64,000 nt of DNA. Origin: Burkholderia puraquae. Lineage in GTDB: Bacteria > Pseudomonadota > Gammaproteobacteria > Burkholderiales > Burkholderiaceae. Each line of letters begins with the position of its first letter. Position 1 is the stretch's first letter. Position numbers and translations under genes: made by a program. The notes beneath the pieces are model-generated. The model ran no database searches. It was not told the origin of the DNA and saw only the letters and a list, made by a program, of their open reading frames with translations. The DNA lies in the NCBI RefSeq assembly GCF_002099195.1, contig NZ_NBYX01000026.1, positions 1-64,000 on the forward strand, given 5' to 3'. Shown here in pieces: positions 1-8,910 of the stretch.

Positions 1-197
1 ACAACATGAAGAAGCCGGTCGTCGGCTTCATCGCGGGCGTCACGGCGCCTCCGGGCAAGCGCATGGGCCACGCCGGCGCGCTGATCTCGGGCGGTGCGGA
101 TACGGCCGAAGCGAAGCTGGAAATCATGGAAGCGTGCGGCATCACCGTCACGCGCAACCCGTCGGAAATGGGTCGCCTGCTGAAGAAGGCGCTGTAA
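1..197 (+). CDS. sucD: Succinyl-CoA ligase alpha subunit, C-terminal part (cut by window edge)
   Basis: This is the C-terminal ~65 residues of the ADP/GDP-forming succinyl-CoA synthetase alpha subunit, which with SucB/C converts succinyl-CoA to succinate and makes ATP or GTP in the TCA cycle. The fragment contains KRMGHAGAL; in this family that His is the one transiently phosphorylated. The frame is open to the left edge, so the start lies outside the window. The reading frame ends normally at a TAA. Its 3' side is the border of the accessory region: no other core gene follows for about 17 kb. The identification is firm; the partner subunit is presumably just upstream. Confidence 0.93.
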   Translation, partial: NMKKPVVGFIAGVTAPPGKRMGHAGALISGGADTAEAKLEIMEACGITVTRNPSEMGRLLKKAL

Positions 198-226
198 TAT
201 TTCCGCTGGGTTCGTCCTGCAGAAAA

Positions 227-243
227 CGCCGGCTTTGCCGGCG
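227..243. terminator. Hairpin after sucD
   Basis: A perfect 7-bp stem (CGCCGGC / GCCGGCG) with a TTT loop lies 30 bases after the sucD stop. There is no T-run on the plus side (TGAGACT follows); read on the minus strand the hairpin is followed by TTTT. It may be a weak sucD terminator or an insulator against transcription coming from the island. Confidence 0.4.
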
Positions 244-244
244 T

Positions 245-1036
245 GAGACTGCGAAAAAAAGCTGACACTTGACATCAGGGTTTGCGGCGGTCGAGTGCTG
301 CCAAACTAAATAGTGCGATCGCTAGCTTGAGAATCTCGTGGCGCGGCGCACATCCTTGACCTCATCGCTTAACGCCTTGGTGTGCTCGCATGTCACTGGG
401 GTCGCGTCGTCGCATCTTCAATTTCCTGAAACTTGACCCAGCCGAACGGCGATTGCCTCGTACAACCCGGTTGGGGTGCGGTGAATTCTGCTGCTGCCGA
501 GAGGGCGAGCAATCGTCGCTAACTGAATGCGCTGATGCCTGCTAGCGGTGGGACTTCGTCGGTCCATTCCCGCGTGTCCGGAGAGATCTTCAACCGGCTG
601 CCCTCGAGCTTGATGAGCCGGGTCAGTTTGCCGATTCCGGCCTGCCCGACGATCGTCCGGTGGCGCACGCAAGCAGCCAGGATTGAATCGATGATTCGCG
701 ACAAGCCGCACGCGTCCGTGCATGCCGAGCTTGCAGACACCGTTGTCCCGGTGCGACCGTTCGGCCGGTTCGGCTGGCCGTCTCGATGACTCGAGGCGCG
801 CGGCGCCGCGGACAATGCGAACGCCATCCATCGATGCTGCCCCGCGAAGCATCGTCATGTGATCCGAAGATGTCGCTGCCCAACAAGCAAAGCTTTTCCG
901 CGCTGTGAGCAAAGGTGGACAGTCCGTGAACGCCTATTGTTCGAGTAACGGAAATGCGCGCGACGCTCACACCAACGGCCCGCATACCGCAATAAGAGCC
1001 GATGCTTCGCCATGGGCAACTATCTAGGAGACGCAA
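245..1036. other. No gene recognised between sucD and the decayed catabolic operon
   Basis: About 790 bases follow the sucD hairpin. Several frames are open for 80-160 codons on both strands (for example minus 519-827 and 418-912), but none has a convincing start, ribosome site or recognisable motif. Codon choice is unlike the core genes. It could be a decayed regulator or transporter gene of the catabolic operon that follows. I assign no function. Confidence 0.4.
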
Positions 1037-1211
1037 GTGCCTGATACCACCGTGCAAGGCTATCCCGCTTCTGCGCTGTTCGACGAAGAGGCGGGGGCGA
1101 TCGATCCCCCGGTCAACTCCTACCAAGGTATCTACGAGCAGGAACTGGACCGCATCTTCGGGCGGTCGTGGTTTTTCATCGCTCACAAGAAACATATTCC
1201 CACGACCTACT
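1037..1211 (+). pseudogene. Rieske-type aromatic-ring dioxygenase alpha subunit, N-terminal stub
   Basis: A GTG start with AGGAGA six bases upstream opens a frame whose first ~57 residues match the start of ring-hydroxylating dioxygenase large subunits, including IYEQELDRIFGRSWFFIAH. In intact proteins this run comes just before the Rieske [2Fe-2S] domain (CxH...CxxH). That domain and the catalytic iron domain are absent: homology stops near base 1208-1211, where SDR sequence begins in another frame. The frame continues as nonsense to 1414. The stub marks a deletion that removed most of the oxygenase gene. Its original substrate cannot be deduced. Confidence 0.75.
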
Positions 1212-1944
1212 GGCGGCTCGCGCGGCCTCAGTTTGCAGTTCGCCGAGTCGCTCGGCGAACTGGGTGCGCGCGTTGTGCTCTCGGCTCGAGAAATCGGCGA
1301 ATTGCAAGAGGCACAGGCGCATTTGAATTCGCTGGGCATCGAAGCGGATTTCATCGCAGCGGACGGTGCGGTCAAGATAGATATTCATCGCTTGGCCAAC
1401 GAGACGCTCGCTAGATTGGGACACGTCGATATCCTCGTAAGCAATGCGGGTGCAGTGTGGAGTGCGCCGGCGGAGGATCATCCCTTCGACGCATCGGACA
1501 AGGTGATGGATCTCAGCATCCGGGGCCTCTTTCTACTTACCCAGCAAATCGGTAAGTGATTGATGATCCCGCGCGGGTATGGCCGAATTGTCGACATCGC
1601 ATCGATCGCTGGGCTCAGAGGTAATTCGCCCGACCCCATGAGCACGATTGCCTACAACGCGAGCAAGGGGGGGCGTCGTGAATTTCACTCGGGCGCTGGC
1701 GGGCGAGTGGGAACGGCGCGGGATTACTGTCAATGCGATCGCCCCGGGCTTTCTCCCTTCGAACATGACGCGCGGGTTGCTCAATAAGTTGAGCGCCGAT
1801 AGCGTCGCCGCGGAAGTGTCGTTGCGCCGTATCGGCGACAGCGAAGATCTGAAGGGGGCGGTCGCATTGTTCGCATCGGATGCCGGCAAGCACATCACGG
1901 GGCAAATCCTTGCAGTAGATGGCGGCGCGACTGCCGTGCTCTAG
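1206..1944 (+). pseudogene. Short-chain dehydrogenase/reductase, three lesions
   Basis: Homology to classical SDRs begins exactly at the cofactor motif (TGGSRGLS, from base 1209) and runs to the usual C-terminal ITGQILAVDGGAT. Three defects are visible. The first ~15 residues are missing because the gene is joined to the Rieske stub. There is an in-frame TGA at 1557-1559 (after ...LTQQIGK). A +1 frameshift falls in the run of seven G at about 1668-1674, moving the frame from ...YNASKGG to VVNFTRALAGEW. The catalytic Ser (IASIAG) and YNASK survive in the sequence but cannot be made as one chain. The original product was probably a dehydrogenase of the same pathway as the intact genes that follow. 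Confidence 0.85.
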
Positions 1945-1967
1945 TTTGACGAGAGGAGATACAGATA

Positions 1968-2945
1968 ATGAAGGCAATACAAATCGCACGTACCGGTGGA
2001 CCGGAGGTGCTCACGCTGGTCGACATCGAGGCGCCCAAGCCTCGTGTTGGAGAACTACTGGTCAAGGTGGACGCCGCCGGCGTTAATTTTGCCGATACAG
2101 TCCGTCGCCGAGGTGCATTTTATCCCGCCCCAACACCCCTTCCGATCGTACTGGGAAGCGAGATATGTGGAACCGTCGTGTCCGTTGGCGATGGAGTGAC
2201 CGGCTGGCAGCCGGGTTCGAGGCTTATCGGCCTGTTCGATCACGGCGGCTATGCCGAGTACGTCATTGTCGAAGCGCGTAGTGCGATTCCGATTCCGGAA
2301 GATGCCGACTCATCCATTGCGGCGGCCATTTTCGTGCAAGGCATGACCGCGCTGCTGGTGCTTGACGACGTCGGCGGTCCCGTGACGGGCCGTAACGTGC
2401 TCGTCGAAGGCGCGGCCGGCGGCGTAGGTGGATTGGCGGTGCAAATTGCGCGATTGCTCGGTGCCCGTCATGTCATCGGCGCGGTGAGTTCCCCGGACAA
2501 GGGCGAACTCGCCCGTGAGCTAGGCGCGACTGGCACGGTCAACTATACGGAGCCGGGCTGGGAAGAGGCGGCGCGTGCCCTCACGAACAACGAAGGCTTC
2601 GATCTCATCCTCCATGTCCAGGGCGGCGAGGCACTCGCTCGCGAGCTGGCTCTTCTCAGGCCTTCCGGGCGCATCGTCGCGTACGGCGCGGCTTCCAACG
2701 AGCCGATGCTCGTGGATGCGGCCCACCTGCTTGGGGGCAACCTCGGTGTCTGCGGCTTCTATCTTGGGGTGCACCTCGCTGACGCCGAGCGAATGAAACG
2801 ACAGTTCTCCCGCCTGATGGGATGGGTCGAGTCCGGGCAGATCACGGTGCCGATCGGCGGGTGTTTCCCTCTTTCCGAGGCGGCTCACGCACATGCGTTA
2901 CTTGAATCTCGCCGATCAACGGGCAAGCTGATCTTGAAACCGTGA
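1968..2945 (+). CDS. Zinc-free quinone oxidoreductase, MDR superfamily (NADPH:quinone reductase type)
   Basis: A 325-residue protein with the medium-chain dehydrogenase/reductase layout: N-terminal GroES-like domain (GVNFADTVRRRG, about residues 38-49) and a Rossmann domain with GAAGGVG at residues 148-154. It lacks the Cys/His ligands of zinc alcohol dehydrogenases, placing it with quinone oxidoreductase-type enzymes that reduce quinones or enoyl/unsaturated carbonyl substrates with NADPH. The ATG has AGGAG ten bases upstream. It starts 23 bases after the SDR pseudogene and is followed by the GFA, acyl-CoA dehydrogenase and SDR genes, so it is the first intact member of the decayed operon. 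Its real substrate is unknown. Confidence 0.85.
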   Translation: MKAIQIARTGGPEVLTLVDIEAPKPRVGELLVKVDAAGVNFADTVRRRGAFYPAPTPLPIVLGSEICGTVVSVGDGVTGWQPGSRLIGLFDHGGYAEYVIVEARSAIPIPEDADSSIAAAIFVQGMTALLVLDDVGGPVTGRNVLVEGAAGGVGGLAVQIARLLGARHVIGAVSSPDKGELARELGATGTVNYTEPGWEEAARALTNNEGFDLILHVQGGEALARELALLRPSGRIVAYGAASNEPMLVDAAHLLGGNLGVCGFYLGVHLADAERMKRQFSRLMGWVESGQITVPIGGCFPLSEAAHAHALLESRRSTGKLILKP

Positions 2946-3065
2946 TGCCCGGTGTGGCAGCAAACTTGAGCTAAGTCGAGCAAACGCCCACGCACATTGC
3001 GCTGAACAAACTGCATCGGAGGTTCGTGAAGCGTCCTCCGCTCAACAACCGAAGAGGAGATGTAC

Positions 3066-3485
3066 ATGAGTCATTCATACAGTGGAGGGTGCGCCTGCAA
3101 GGCGATTCGCTACGAGTGCTCGGCCGAGCCGATTTTCTCATTGAACTGCCATTGCCGTGACTGTCAACGTGCAACCGGCAGTGCTTACGCCTCGGTGCGG
3201 ATCGTGCCGGCTCCCGCGTTTCGGATCGTATCGGGCGAGCCACGATATCACGGGGTGAAGAGTGATCTCGGCCACGACGTGGAGCGTGGCTTTTGCCCCG
3301 ATTGCGGATCGCCCATCCTTGGAAAGATCGCGGAGAAGCCCGAGATTGTGCTGATTTTCTGCGGCAGTCTCGATGATCCTAGCCAGTACTCGCCCTCGAT
3401 GGACTTCTACACCACCAGTGCTCAGCCGTGGGACTTCATGGATCCGGCGCTGGCGAAATATGCCAAAGGCCTGCCCAACGCATAA
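3066..3485 (+). CDS. GFA-family (glutathione-dependent formaldehyde-activating enzyme-like) zinc protein
   Basis: A 139-residue protein of the GFA/CENP-V fold. The zinc Cys set is visible: CAC (C9, C11), NCHCRDC (C28, C30, C33) and FCPDCG. Family members bind zinc and glutathione-like thiols, but most have no proven reaction. An ATG at 3060 lies in the same frame, but AGAGGAG ends only two bases before it; spacing favours 3066. It sits 120 bases after the quinone oxidoreductase and 29 bases before the acyl-CoA dehydrogenase on the same strand, so it is probably cotranscribed. Confidence 0.85.
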   Translation: MSHSYSGGCACKAIRYECSAEPIFSLNCHCRDCQRATGSAYASVRIVPAPAFRIVSGEPRYHGVKSDLGHDVERGFCPDCGSPILGKIAEKPEIVLIFCGSLDDPSQYSPSMDFYTTSAQPWDFMDPALAKYAKGLPNA

Positions 3486-3514
3486 CGCGTTGCTTAAACC
3501 CAAAGGAGACGAAC

Positions 3515-4798
3515 GTGCTGCGACTGAAAACTGAACTGAACTTGCCGGACGTTTGCCTGACCGGTTTCGAAACGCCGCTGTCCGAGGAGGAGCGCGCCGT
3601 TCAGGAAACGCTTCATCGGTTTGCTAAGGAAGTCCTCCGCCCAACGGGCACGGAGCTGGACAAGATGACCGCGGAGCAGGCCATTGCGCCAGGATCGCCC
3701 TTTTACTCGGTCTTTACAGAGTTCGCGAAGCTCGGCGTAGATCCCGCGCTGTTCGCTTCGCTGCCCGCCGAGACGGCGTTGCGCATGGAATCGATGATCG
3801 CCGAGGAGCTCGGATGGGGCGACAGCGGGCTTGCCCTGTCGCTGGGGATCGCCAACTTCCCCATGCAACTGGCTGTTACGGCCGGCAAGCAGGAACTGGT
3901 CGAGCTGTGTGCCGGCCGCATCGGGTGCTGGATTGGAACGCAGCCCGACCGGGGCAGTGACTTCCAGGTGTTCGACATCGAACGCGATTGGCCGCAAGGC
4001 ACGCCGGGTAATCAAGGCAACCTGTGGGCGAAGGTGGGCGACGACGAGATCGTGATCAACGGACAAAGCTCGGCCTGGGTATCCAACGGCGCCGTTGCGC
4101 AAGTGGCGATCGCCTATATGGGCGCGGACTATGGCGATGGACGGCTTGACAAGAACGGCCTGCCGTACGGTGTCGGGGTGATCATCCCTCTCGACCTTCC
4201 CGGGGTCTCGCGCGGCAAGCCGCTTGAAAAAATCGGCCTGCGCGCGCTTCCTCAAGGGGAAATTTATTTTGACAACGTTCGTGTTCCGAAACGTTTCGCC
4301 GTCGCGTTGAAAGACGAGTACTACGGCAATTTTGCTTCCGTGTGGTCTTACGCTGGAGCACACACGTCGCCGATATTCGTGGGCGTCGCCCGCGCGGCGT
4401 TCGAATTGGCGCTGCAGTACTGCCATGAACGTAAGCAGGGCGGAAGGCTGCTGATCGATCATCAACTGACCCGTTATCGTCTCGGCGACATGCTGCGCCG
4501 GATTGAACTGGCTCGCGCGACGGCTCGGCGCTCACTCGCGTTTGCACGCCTTTCGGAGCGGGTCCACCCCTATGTCACCGCAGCGAACAAGGTGACGGTA
4601 ACCGAAGAGGCGATGAAAGTGGTCCACGAGGCGCTTCAGCTTTTCGGCGCGGTGGGCACGACACGCGAATATCCCATCGAGAAGCTGTTCCGCGACACCC
4701 GTCCCTCCCTTATCGGGGATGGCGAGAGCTACACGGTGACCATGCGCCTTGGGCTTCTTTGTCAGCAGCTCTATGCAGAGGGTTGGAGCAATCCCTGA
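3515..4798 (+). CDS. Acyl-CoA dehydrogenase family protein
   Basis: The protein has 427 residues from a GTG with AAGGAG at good spacing; the frame is open further upstream but without a ribosome site. It shows the FAD acyl-CoA dehydrogenase plan: an N-terminal helical part, a middle beta domain (CWIGTQPDRGSDFQ, ISSAWVSNG-like WVSNGAVAQ) and a C-terminal helical domain ending ...KLFRDTRPSLIGDGESYTV. In medium-chain enzymes the matching stretch is IYEGTxQI, with Glu as catalytic base. Here the aligned residue appears to be Asp (IGDGES), so the reaction may be altered. It probably acts on a CoA thioester in the same pathway as the neighbouring SDR and MDR enzymes. Confidence 0.85.
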   Translation: MLRLKTELNLPDVCLTGFETPLSEEERAVQETLHRFAKEVLRPTGTELDKMTAEQAIAPGSPFYSVFTEFAKLGVDPALFASLPAETALRMESMIAEELGWGDSGLALSLGIANFPMQLAVTAGKQELVELCAGRIGCWIGTQPDRGSDFQVFDIERDWPQGTPGNQGNLWAKVGDDEIVINGQSSAWVSNGAVAQVAIAYMGADYGDGRLDKNGLPYGVGVIIPLDLPGVSRGKPLEKIGLRALPQGEIYFDNVRVPKRFAVALKDEYYGNFASVWSYAGAHTSPIFVGVARAAFELALQYCHERKQGGRLLIDHQLTRYRLGDMLRRIELARATARRSLAFARLSERVHPYVTAANKVTVTEEAMKVVHEALQLFGAVGTTREYPIEKLFRDTRPSLIGDGESYTVTMRLGLLCQQLYAEGWSNP

Positions 4799-4986
4799 TC
4801 CGTCGAAATGCCGCGTACAACTTCGCGAATTCCCCGATTCGCGGGGATGAAAACGAACGCGCCTATTTCTTACTGCGCGCTTTCCTGCCCCGCCGCGACG
4901 CGAAAGCCGCCCGAAGGCCAGGTAGGCGACGGGCGTGGCGGACAGGTGCGCCAGGGCAATCTACCCGAACCGTTGGAGTGAGTGTG

Positions 4987-5778
4987 ATGGATCAGCCGAT
5001 TCTTGATTTAAATGGCAAGGTGGCGTTGGTAACTGGTTCCGCACAAGGTCTTGGTGCGGAGATCGCGACTACTCTGGCGCGCCAAGGCGCAAGAATAATC
5101 GTGTCGGATGTCCTGGAGGACTTGGGCCGAACGACTGCACGAGCTATTCAAGGGGCGCAATTCGTCAAACATGATGTAGTGAGCGAGCCTGACTGGCAGA
5201 GAGTTGTCCAATTCGCCGTTGAGACGCACGGTCGTCTGGACCTCGTAGTGAACAATGCCGGGATAGAAGCTTTTTCGCTTCTCGAGAATCTCACCGTTGA
5301 GCAATTCCAGCGCGTTCAGAGGGTGAATCTGGAAGGAACGTTCCTCGGCACAAAGTGGGCGATTCGAGTGATGAAACCAGGCGGTAGTAGCGGGCACGGC
5401 GGCAGCATCATTAATATCTCGTCACTGGCCGGTATCGTCGGTACGTTTGGTTTGAGTGCGTATTGTGCCGCTAAGGGCGGCGTTCGCCTCTTGACCAAAG
5501 CCGCCGCCATTGAATGTGCGCACCTTGGTTATGGTATTCGAGTTAATTCGATTCACCCGGCTGTCGTCGAAGGGGGGATGGGAAAATCCGTTGTCAAAAG
5601 CCTTGTGGACTCGGGATTGGCTCCGGACGAGCACGTAGCGGAAACCCTCCTGGCAAGCACTCATCCTATGGGATTCGGAAAGCCAAAGGATGTCGCGGAT
5701 GCAGTTTGTTTCGTGGCTTCAAGCCACTGGATGAATGGGGCCGAGTTGGTTTTGGATGGCGGAGCCAGCGCTCAGTAA
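4987..5778 (+). CDS. Short-chain dehydrogenase/reductase (classical, NAD-type)
   Basis: A 263-residue classical SDR with all key motifs: TGSAQGLG cofactor loop (residues 16-23), NNAG (89-92), catalytic Ser145/146, Tyr159 and Lys163 (YCAAK), and the C-terminal GAELVLDGGAS. Asp41 after the second strand suggests NAD. The sequence resembles cyclopentanol or hydroxysteroid dehydrogenases, though the substrate cannot be fixed. ATG at 4987 is chosen; GTG at 4984 is an equal alternative. It follows the acyl-CoA dehydrogenase after 188 bases that hold no gene. It is the last intact gene of the decayed catabolic operon. Confidence 0.88.
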   Translation: MDQPILDLNGKVALVTGSAQGLGAEIATTLARQGARIIVSDVLEDLGRTTARAIQGAQFVKHDVVSEPDWQRVVQFAVETHGRLDLVVNNAGIEAFSLLENLTVEQFQRVQRVNLEGTFLGTKWAIRVMKPGGSSGHGGSIINISSLAGIVGTFGLSAYCAAKGGVRLLTKAAAIECAHLGYGIRVNSIHPAVVEGGMGKSVVKSLVDSGLAPDEHVAETLLASTHPMGFGKPKDVADAVCFVASSHWMNGAELVLDGGASAQ

Positions 5779-6113
5779 AGGGCCGCGCAGGTGGCCGAGC
5801 ATGGTGGTTCGGCCGCTGCGGAAGAGCTTGCCTTGCTAGTTCAATGTGACGCGCATAGGTACCCCTTCGAGTACATCACTCGCAAGTTAGTGGACTCGCC
5901 GGAACTGAGCAGTTTCAAGCACCGACGAGCTTCTTGACATGAAACATTACCGTAAGCGGCTCGGCGCGGCCGGTCCCCGATTCACGCGCGCGTGGAGCAT
6001 GATGTGAGGGGTTGGGGAAGTGTGGATCACGTTAGATCGTGCCCACGATCTATCCAGATTTACCTGGCAATCGGATGTAAAAGGCTGGTCTAGGCCAAAC
6101 AGACGGCGTCAGA
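5779..6113. other. Gene-free spacer
   Basis: 335 bases between the SDR gene and the next ORF. I see no start with a ribosome site, no strong hairpin plus T-run and no recognisable fragment. Confidence 0.4.
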
Positions 6114-6215
6114 TTGTCTGACTCAGTTCGGCCAATTTCAGACGTTAGACGCGACCACTTAATTGGTCGACAATTGGATCCACCTCCTACTTGCGCAACA
6201 TGCTCGGGTACCGAC

Positions 6216-6755
6216 ATGAAATCGCTGTCCCCTTCCGATTGTTCGACGTGGCTGAAAAACGAAGAATGTATTGAAGCGCCGTACGGGAAGGCCGGACTAG
6301 GCCACACATCGTATTTGCAATTCGCAGTGCCGGAAAACGATGGGGCAGCTTCCGTGATTGTCGACGGCATTCGCAGCTATCTTGAACCGCCGAGAACCTG
6401 TTTGCTCCAGGTCACGGATTGGTCGAGGTATGGGGAGCTTGAGAATTCACTATTAGAGGAAATGGAATCGACATGCTCCGGCAAGCTAAACCCGTGGGAC
6501 GGCTTTGGCCAACTCTTCGAGGCCAGCGAAGCAGATGACGTGCTTGGGTGTTGCGCCACAGTGCTTCGTTGCGGCATGAGCGCATACATCTACATACCGC
6601 TAAGAGCCACATTTCTTCTTTGGGAGGGGGATCGTGTCGATCTTTGGGCTAGCGCATCTGTGGCACGGAATCAGTTTCTGCAGCGCTTAAGAAGCGAAGG
6701 GGTACGCATTACAAGCAGCCAAATGGTGACTTCACAGATGTTTAGAAGCGAATGA
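6216..6755 (+). CDS. Hypothetical protein, unknown function
   Basis: A 179-residue reading frame from ATG at 6216; the frame extends to a TTG at 6114 (213 residues) but no ribosome site supports either start clearly. There is no signal peptide or membrane segment. The sequence is mixed alpha/beta in character (SYLQFAVPEN, AYIYIPLRATFLLWEGDR) with several Cys. Base composition is AT-richer than the core, consistent with transferred DNA. The next gene is an IS66 remnant on the other strand. I do not recognise the family; the clean length and normal amino-acid composition suggest a real protein. Confidence 0.5.
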   Translation: MKSLSPSDCSTWLKNEECIEAPYGKAGLGHTSYLQFAVPENDGAASVIVDGIRSYLEPPRTCLLQVTDWSRYGELENSLLEEMESTCSGKLNPWDGFGQLFEASEADDVLGCCATVLRCGMSAYIYIPLRATFLLWEGDRVDLWASASVARNQFLQRLRSEGVRITSSQMVTSQMFRSE

Positions 6756-6877
6756 ACGACGGCTATCGGTCGATACCACTGACCGCTGCGGGTCGATCAC
6801 GGTCCTTGATGAAGTGACGACGAAGCAATCTCAGACTTAATCTGACGCTGACTGAGAGATCAGGTCTTGACTACGCG

Positions 6878-8190
6878 TCAGATAGTCTCCTTGGGCGGAG
6901 TGGGTGGCTTCAGTTTGTCAGCCAGGTTCCAGGGCAACAGTTCGTCGATGCGAGTGGCGACGTGATCAGTAATGTAGGTCAGGACGTATTCCAGATAGGC
7001 GCGCGGGTTGATACCGTTGAGCTTGCACGTCCCAAGCAGACTGTACATTGCGGCGGCCCGCTGGCCTCCGCTGTCGGAGCCGGCGAACAGGAAGTTTTTC
7101 CTCCCAAGGCTCACGCAGCGCAGAGCGTTCTCAGCCAGCGCGTTGCTGATCTCGGCTTGCCCGTCCTCGCAGAACAACGTCAGAGCGTTCCAGTGATTCA
7201 GCGAATACTGGATCGCGCCGGCCAGCTCCGACTTGCGCGACAGCGTTGCGAGCTTGCCCCGGATCCTCGCTTCGAAGGCCTCCAGCAGCGGCTTGCTTTT
7301 CTCATGCCGCACGCGCTGTCGTTCATCGGGCGGCTTGCCACGGATGTCGGCTTCGATGCTGTAAGCTCGCCGATCATTTCGAGCAGCCTCTTGGTCTCGT
7401 CTGTCGGCGTGCTAGCGTGGACCTCGTAGTATTTTCTCCGCGCGTGGTCCCAACACGCAGCCTCGCGGATTTTGCCGTTCACGTACAGTTCGTCGAAGCC
7501 GCCGTATGCATCGGCCTGCAGGATGCCTTTGAATCCGGCGAGATGGGTCTGGGGATGGATGCCTTTGCGATCGGGCGAGTACGCGAACCACACCGCGGCC
7601 AGCTCCGTCGAGCCCGAACGGCTGTCGTCGCGCACGTACACCCAGAGCCGTCCGGTCTTTGTTTTCTTGTTGCCCGGCGCAAGCACGGGGATCGGCGTGT
7701 CGTCCGCGTGCAGCTTCGTGCCCGCCATCGTGTACCGGCGTAGTGCGTCGGTCAGCGGGCGGCAGAGCGCCTCGCATTGCCCGACCCAGCGGCCCATGCT
7801 GGCGCGATCCAGCGTCACACCGTCGCGCGCGGCGATCTCCGATTGGCGGTACAGCGGCGCATGATCCGCGTACTTCGATACCAGGATGTCGGCAAGTAGA
7901 CTCGGATGGGCGATGCTACGCTCGATCGGCAACCCCGGCATTGACGGCTGCTCGATGTGGCCACCGCTGGGACAGACCATCTTGTGCCGGATTGTGCGAA
8001 TCACCTTGAACATCGCCGCGACGCGGGCGAGCTGTTCGGAGACGTCCTCGCCGAGGTTCTGCATGGCGCCGTCGCACTTGGGGCAGATCGAATCCGGTTT
8101 GAGCACGCGCTTTTCACGCAGCAGGTGTGGCGGCAGCGGCTCCCGGGCCGCCGACTCGCCACCTGTCGCTGGATTTTCTCGGCGGACCTT
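6878..8190 (-). pseudogene. tnpC: IS66-family transposase TnpC, frameshifted and 5'-truncated
   Basis: Two overlapping frames together give a typical IS66 TnpC: zinc-finger part (CPKCDGAMQNLGEDVSEQL), DDE core (KLHADDTPIPVL; QADAYGGF) and the C-terminal SNALAENALR...GRKNFLF and NGINPRAYLEYVLT. The frame changes near 7360-7366, just after MIGEL, by loss of one base in what should read GELYSIEAD. Homology begins only at the zinc finger (AREPLPPHL, about base 8150), so ~100 N-terminal residues are missing. No tnpA/tnpB or clear IS66 ends are seen. It is a dead insertion-sequence remnant. Confidence 0.88.
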
Positions 8191-8193
8191 CGC

Positions 8194-8307
8194 ATGCTGC
8201 GCGTCGGCGACGCCGTACACGTCAACAACAACGGGAGGACCAAATATGTGCAAACGGTCGCCGATGGGCGTTGGACGGACAACTTGCTTGCGCTTCCTGA
8301 CCGGTAA
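8194..8307 (+). CDS. Small ORF or C-terminal fragment, next to the IS66 remnant
   Basis: A frame encoding 37 residues from ATG 8194 (RVGDAVHVNNNGRTKYVQ...DNLLALP) ends 29 bases before the DUF2188 gene. It reads like the C-terminal beta-rich part of a small protein whose upstream portion may have been cut by the IS66 insertion; no ribosome site is obvious before the ATG. Function unknown. Confidence 0.35.
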   Translation: MLRVGDAVHVNNNGRTKYVQTVADGRWTDNLLALPDR

Positions 8308-8336
8308 GCAACTTCAATCAGCTACGGAGTAGACCA

Positions 8337-8543
8337 ATGACCAACAAGATCTTTGTTGAGCGTCGCCTCGATGAAGGCGATTACGCAGTTCGTCGTCCGC
8401 ATTCGCAACGGGCAAGTGCAACTGCCACGACGCAACGCGAAGCGATTGAACGTGCACGCGAACTCAACCCGAGCGGCCCCGTGCTGGTGGAGCGGGTGCG
8501 TATTACGAGTGCCGGGAAGCCGGACAAGTGGCGGAAGCCCTGA
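8337..8543 (+). CDS. DUF2188-like small protein
   Basis: A 68-residue protein with CGGAG upstream at proper spacing. The pattern (aromatic/basic strand, then TTQREAIERARELN, then VRI) matches the small DUF2188 family, which has no known biochemical role. Its last ~40 bases are the left edge of the 335-bp direct repeat, so the far copy at 16886 carries only the tail of this gene. That suggests this locus was originally next to the core sequence now at 17221. Confidence 0.65.
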   Translation: MTNKIFVERRLDEGDYAVRRPHSQRASATATTQREAIERARELNPSGPVLVERVRITSAGKPDKWRKP

Positions 8544-8836
8544 CGCATTTGATGATGGCTCCCGTCAATGCTAGTCCCGCCGAGTAGAGTGGTGAGCGGA
8601 GGTGGCGTGGGAGGCCACTTCCGCTATAGTGCTCGGCCAATCTTGACGAAAATCGATCGATAGACCGCCACATCTTGGGAAGAACCAAGCCTATTAGCGA
8701 GTGCTCGTATTTCTTGTCAATTCAGCGGCTTTTGCTCAACTTGTATGGCAAAAATGAAGCGAGCAATCATGGCGGAATGATTTGCACGCCGTTGATTTTA
8801 TTCATGTATGCCGCTCAACTTAACTGAAAAACGATA
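8502..8836 (+). repeat. 335-bp direct repeat, left copy
   Basis: This segment recurs at 16886-17220 in the same orientation (constant offset 8384) with only a handful of mismatches. It starts inside the end of the DUF2188 gene and ends at ...AACGATA. It contains no complete gene; a GGAGGTGGCGTGGGAGGCCAC stretch can form a short hairpin. The two copies bracket an 8.05-kb segment with the gltP fragment, TetR, DUF1348 and cyn genes. Confidence 0.95.
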
Positions 8837-8888
8837 GCCGGTGTCGTTGGTCGTTAAAACCGAGCGGATTGACATCTAAGACGAGCGA

Positions 8889-8906
8889 GGGGGCCCCTGC
8901 GCGGTA
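8889..8906 (+). repeat. 18-bp direct repeat, left copy (GGGGGCCCCTGCGCGGTA)
   Basis: An exact 18-base match to 16625-16642, same orientation. Here it directly abuts the broken 5' edge of the gltP fragment. At the other site it abuts the broken 3' edge of a cynR fragment. Both copies therefore lie at gene-truncation joints, as expected for the border of an inserted or rearranged segment. Confidence 0.85.
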
Positions 8907-8910
8907 GTGG

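Noticed and set aside
418-1375. Long minus-strand open frames before the Rieske stub
   Set aside because: They overlap real plus-strand coding remnants or lack start sites; amino-acid content is Arg/Ser/Ala-rich like antisense of GC-rich DNA.
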